A stretch of DNA of 8,243 bases from positions 1 to 8,243 of the forward strand of contig JAHIVM010000356.1 of the NCBI GenBank assembly GCA_018816665.1, written 5' to 3'. Below, piece by piece: positions 4,940-8,243 of the stretch (positions are counted from its first letter, which is position 1; each line of letters starts with the position of its first letter). Position numbers and translations under genes: made by a program. The stretch is from Candidatus Zixiibacteriota bacterium (lineage in GTDB: Bacteria; Zixibacteria; MSB-5A5; GN15; FEB-12). Below the pieces are notes generated by a model, which saw only the letters and a list, made by a program, of their open reading frames with translations, made no database searches and was not told the DNA's origin.

Positions 4940-7324
4940 CTATTTGTCCCTGATTTCCGCGTTAAACTGCTTCGTTAGCCGGGCCACCACCTGGTCCTGG
5001 AGCTTGTCAACCTCATCGCTCTGCAAACTGCGGTCGGCGGCACGATAGGTGATTGCCACACCCACTGATTTGCGCCCCTTGCCAATCTGTTTGCCAATAT
5101 ACAGATCGAACAACTCAACCGATTCGGCCAGTTTGCCGGCGGCCCTGCGTACTGTCGCCACAATATCGCCAACTTCAACGGATTCGTCAACTACCAGGGC
5201 TAAATCTCTTGGGGCAGCGGGATATACCGGGAGCGGAACAAAACTGATCCGTCCCTCGCGCAGTCCCATTAATGACCCTACCGCAAATTCGGCGGCAAAA
5301 ACCGGCTGCTTGATGTCCATCTTCCTCGCCAGGGGCGGGTCTATCTGCCCAACCCAGCCAATCTCCTGATCGCCGGCCAGCAGACGGAATGACACCGTAT
5401 CGTCGAGATGCGAAAATTCAGCGGGCTCGAAACGCAGAGTCGGCCAGCGGAAATGAGATGCCAGCGCAGTCAGAGCACCGGATATATCATAGAAGTCCTG
5501 GGGGCGGGGCCGCTGGCGCCAGTTTGTGTCAGAGTCGCCCGTGACAGTCAGCAACAGGCGATCTTCTTCTATCCACTCGCCGTTTGTGTTCGGCGGGAAA
5601 TACGCTTTGCCGATTTCAAAGAGTCGCAAACCCAGACATCGATGCGAGATATTGTGCTTGATCACGCCGAGCGCGGTCTGGATCAGAGAATTTCTCATGA
5701 TATCAAGGTCTTCGGATACCGGATTGACAATCCGAAGCTGTGGCACACCCGGTGACACGGTCTCTGCCACGGCACTTTGGGCCAGGCCGTGACCCAGCAT
5801 TTCATCGAACCCCGCGGCCGTGAGAACGTCTCTGACCTGCGCCTCGAAGAGATCGATTTCGTGAGCGGGCGTAAACAGCGGTCCTTTGTTTTCGGTGGCG
5901 TCCGGTATGGCCGCGTAGCCGATCAAGCGTCCGACTTCCTCGATGAGATCAATCTCGTGAGTAATATCCGGGCGGAAAGTCGGGATGGTCACCTCAAGGG
6001 TCTCCCCGGCCCTGACTTCAAACTCCAGACCGTTGAGCAATTCAACCTGCCGTTCGACTGGGATGGTTGTCCCCAGGATGGTGTTGCATCTTGCCGGACG
6101 CAAACTCACGGTCACCGGGTCTATCTTTCTCGGGTAGCAGTCGACCATGCCTTCGAGCACCTCGCCGCCGCACAACTCCTGTATCAGAAAGGCTGCCCGA
6201 GCAGACGCCTCGGCAACCCTGTTGGGATCAACTCCCTTTTCGAAGCGGGTTGATGATTCCGTGACAAACCCAAGATGTTTGCGACTCCGGCGAATCACCC
6301 GGGGATCGAAGTAGGCCACTTCGAGCATTACGTTGGTAGTAGTGTCACTGACTTCGGAGTCGAGTCCGCCCATCACACCGGCGGCGGAGACGGCCGTCTT
6401 GCCGTTGGTGATGAGCAGTACGTCCTCGGTGAGGTCGTGTTCTTTTTCATCGAGCGTGGTCAGTTTCTCCCCCTTGCGGGCGCGCCGGATCACTACCTCA
6501 TGGGAGCCGAAAGTATCCAGATCAAAGGCATGCATGGGGTTGCCGTACTCCAACATGACCAGGTTGGAGATATCCACGATATTGGAGATGGGCCGGATTC
6601 CGGCCGTGATCAGTTTTTTGCGAAGCCACCAGGGCGACGGTCCCACTTTGACCTTACGGATAACGCGCGCCGTGAAGCGGGCGCAGGCATCGGGATCATC
6701 GATCGACACCTTGACTACATCGGCGGCCTTGTCGGGCGACGTTTTCAGGTCCCAGGTGGGGTACTTGATTTTCGTTCCTGCGAGCGCCGCCAGATCGCGA
6801 GCGATGCCAATGGCGCACACCGAATCGGCCCGGTTGGGCGTCAGCTCAAACTCCATGACATAGTCATCAAAGTCCAGGTGCTCGGCCAGCGGCCGCCCGA
6901 CTGTCGCATCGGCATCCAGCACCATAATACCGGCGTGGTCCTGTGACAGCCCGAGTTCGTCCTCGGCGCATATCATACCCGAGGATTCAATACCCCTGAT
7001 TTTCGTTTCTTTGATTTTGAGTCCGCCGGCCAGTTCGGCACCTATCAGCGCGACCGCCACCTTCTGGCCCACGGCAACATTGGGAGCGCCGCAAATAATG
7101 GCCAGTTCCTCCGACCCCACGTTGACGCGCGTGGCGCGAATGCGATCGGCTCCCTCGACGGCCGTTACTTCCAGGACCTCGCCGACCACGACATTGTTCA
7201 TATGCCGGGCGGTAGATTCGATATCCTCGCAGGCGGTGCCCGAGAGAGTGAGACGTTCAGCCATCTCCTCGACGGACCAGTCCAGCCCGGTCAACTCTTT
7301 GAGCCACTGGTATGAAATCTTCAT
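4940..7324 (-). CDS. pheT: Phenylalanine-tRNA ligase, beta subunit
   Basis: Beta chain of the alpha2-beta2 synthetase that charges tRNA-Phe; it binds tRNA and edits mischarged Tyr-tRNA-Phe. The 794 residues are full length. In order: an N-terminal part with an EMAP/Trbp-type OB fold (about 40-150), the LTPNRADSV motif (161-169), the B3/B4 editing domain (about 210-395) with His265 in MHAFD and Glu324 in GGLDSEV, a B5 domain (about 400-475), the catalytic-like core contacting PheS (about 485-685), and a C-terminal FDX-ACB anticodon-binding domain (about 697-793, starting PVYPAAPRDLALVV). The ATG lies 1 bp after the pheS stop and has no SD in the preceding bases (CAGTTTTTCTAAG), so its translation probably depends on coupling to pheS. 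Key editing residues are kept. I see no frameshift. Confidence 0.98.
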   Translation of the reverse strand: MKISYQWLKELTGLDWSVEEMAERLTLSGTACEDIESTARHMNNVVVGEVLEVTAVEGADRIRATRVNVGSEELAIICGAPNVAVGQKVAVALIGAELAGGLKIKETKIRGIESSGMICAEDELGLSQDHAGIMVLDADATVGRPLAEHLDFDDYVMEFELTPNRADSVCAIGIARDLAALAGTKIKYPTWDLKTSPDKAADVVKVSIDDPDACARFTARVIRKVKVGPSPWWLRKKLITAGIRPISNIVDISNLVMLEYGNPMHAFDLDTFGSHEVVIRRARKGEKLTTLDEKEHDLTEDVLLITNGKTAVSAAGVMGGLDSEVSDTTTNVMLEVAYFDPRVIRRSRKHLGFVTESSTRFEKGVDPNRVAEASARAAFLIQELCGGEVLEGMVDCYPRKIDPVTVSLRPARCNTILGTTIPVERQVELLNGLEFEVRAGETLEVTIPTFRPDITHEIDLIEEVGRLIGYAAIPDATENKGPLFTPAHEIDLFEAQVRDVLTAAGFDEMLGHGLAQSAVAETVSPGVPQLRIVNPVSEDLDIMRNSLIQTALGVIKHNISHRCLGLRLFEIGKAYFPPNTNGEWIEEDRLLLTVTGDSDTNWRQRPRPQDFYDISGALTALASHFRWPTLRFEPAEFSHLDDTVSFRLLAGDQEIGWVGQIDPPLARKMDIKQPVFAAEFAVGSLMGLREGRISFVPLPVYPAAPRDLALVVDESVEVGDIVATVRRAAGKLAESVELFDLYIGKQIGKGRKSVGVAITYRAADRSLQSDEVDKLQDQVVARLTKQFNAEIRDK

Positions 7325-7325
7325 C

Positions 7326-8243
7326 TTAGAAAAACTGTTTCAGGAAACGAATATTGTTGTTAAAGAACAGCCGGATATCGGTGATCTTGTACTTGAGCAT
7401 GGCGACCCGTTCCACGCCGATGCCGAAAGCGTAGCCGGTATACTTCTCGGAATCATGACCGGTGATTTCCAGGACCCGGGGATGAATCATCCCGCAGCCA
7501 AGAATCTCCAGCCAGCCGGAGTACTTGCACAATTGACAGCCTTTCCCCCTGCAGAGGAAGCAGGAAATGTCAACCTCGGCCGAGGGCTCCGTGAAAGGGA
7601 AAAAGGACGGTCTGAATTTCAGTTTGAGGTCATCGCCGAAAAAGGCGCGACAGAACGCTACCAGCACACCTTTGAGATCGGCCATGGAGACGCCCTCATC
7701 AACCAGAAAGCCGTCAATCTGATGGAATGAGACATGCGCCCGTGTGGAGATAGCTTCGTTGCGGAAGGTTCGTCCCGGCGTAATAACCTTGATCGGGACA
7801 TCCCGGCTCTCGAGCGCCCGGGCCTGCACCGGTGTAGTGTGGGTACGCAGGAGCCGGTCGCCCTCGACAAAAAACGTGTCCTGCATATCGCGCGCCGGAT
7901 GGTCCGGGGGAAAATTGAGGGCCTCAAAATTGTAGTAGTCTGTCTCGACATGAGGGCCGCGGATAGACTCAAACCCCATGCGCTGAAACGTCCCGCACAT
8001 ATCGTCCATCACCTGATTGATGATGTGCTTCACCCCGGCCTGCGGGACGGTACCGGGCAAGGTGGGGTCAAACAGCACGCGATCGGCCGCTTCTTCATAC
8101 TGAGCGGCGGCATCGGTGAAGGCCTGCTCCAGACGGGTTCGGGTCTGGTTGGCAGCCGCACCCACCGAGCGACGTTCTTCCGGGGGGAGTGTACCCAGGC
8201 TGCGCAGGACACCCGCCAGCGGGCCTTTGCGGCCGAGCGTCCG
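7326..8243 (-). CDS. pheS: Phenylalanine-tRNA ligase, alpha subunit, 5' end missing
   Basis: Catalytic alpha chain of the alpha2-beta2 enzyme; it activates Phe with ATP and transfers it to tRNA-Phe. The frame is open to the right edge: 305 residues are visible and begin in the conserved LGRKGPLAGVL segment, so roughly the first 35-40 residues lie outside. A GTG at 8165 is internal, not the start. Class II motifs are present: motif 1 around MGFESIRGPHVE, motif 2 with GRTFRNEAISTRAHVSFHQ, and motif 3 with GIGVERVAMLKYKITDIRLF. Between motifs 2 and 3 a C-x2-C-x4-C-x2-C knuckle (visible residues 228, 231, 236, 239; about 7527-7562) precedes GWLEILGCGMIHPRVL, as in the subset of PheS proteins with this insertion. 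It ends 1 bp before pheT. Confidence 0.97.
   Translation of the reverse strand, partial: RTLGRKGPLAGVLRSLGTLPPEERRSVGAAANQTRTRLEQAFTDAAAQYEEAADRVLFDPTLPGTVPQAGVKHIINQVMDDMCGTFQRMGFESIRGPHVETDYYNFEALNFPPDHPARDMQDTFFVEGDRLLRTHTTPVQARALESRDVPIKVITPGRTFRNEAISTRAHVSFHQIDGFLVDEGVSMADLKGVLVAFCRAFFGDDLKLKFRPSFFPFTEPSAEVDISCFLCRGKGCQLCKYSGWLEILGCGMIHPRVLEITGHDSEKYTGYAFGIGVERVAMLKYKITDIRLFFNNNIRFLKQFF

Noticed and set aside
6275..6946. 223-codon plus-strand frame opposite pheT, with other long frames nearby
   Set aside because: pheT is intact with all domains on the minus strand, and these frames have no recognisable product.
7011..7730. 239-codon plus-strand frame spanning the pheS-pheT junction
   Set aside because: It crosses the border of two well-supported genes on the other strand and has no domain features.

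Overview
The window looks like a block of bacterial chromosome carrying conserved housekeeping genes, all on the minus strand. Read in the direction of transcription (high to low coordinates) the order is pheS (5' end beyond the right edge), pheT, a small coiled-coil gene resembling zapB, zapA, rny (RNase Y), a YmdB-family phosphodiesterase gene, folD, and the start of a secreted protein of unknown function that runs off the left edge. I see no tRNA, rRNA, mobile element, CRISPR array or phage gene.

The organism is a bacterium with moderately high GC and SD-type ribosome binding sites. It has an RNase Y/YmdB pair, an alpha/beta phenylalanyl-tRNA synthetase whose alpha subunit carries a Cys4 knuckle, and a signal-peptide protein with an Ig-like beta-sandwich segment. 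The order pheST-zapA-rny-ymdB-folD and the style of the secreted protein suggest a phylum of the FCB/Zixibacteria kind. This is inferred from recall of gene order, not from a search.

Right part (4695-8243): pheS and pheT are 1 bp apart, and pheT is 2 bp from the ZapB-like gene, so the three are almost certainly one transcript. Between the ZapB-like stop and zapA there is a weak hairpin with six T residues, then a near-consensus sigma70 promoter (TTGACA, 17-nt spacer, TATAAA). This marks a new transcription start for zapA and rny. Middle (2559-4603): zapA and rny are 78 bp apart, with a terminator-like hairpin at the zapA end that could reduce read-through. rny ends in a strong intrinsic terminator with an 11-bp perfect stem. 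Left-middle (768-2550): the YmdB-family gene follows a second, compound hairpin, and folD follows 14 bp later with its SD overlapping the YmdB stop codon. Left end (1-767): about 314 bp without a confident gene holds several RNA-level inverted repeats and a possible extended -10, then the secreted protein gene begins at a GTG whose SD lies in a small hairpin.

Functionally the block joins aminoacylation of tRNA-Phe, FtsZ-ring assembly (ZapA with a ZapB-like partner), mRNA decay (RNase Y with YmdB) and one-carbon folate metabolism (FolD). Nothing here is clearly a new biological system. The best leads are the ZapB-like gene beside zapA, the promoter/terminator layout that divides the cluster, and the structured leaders at the left end.
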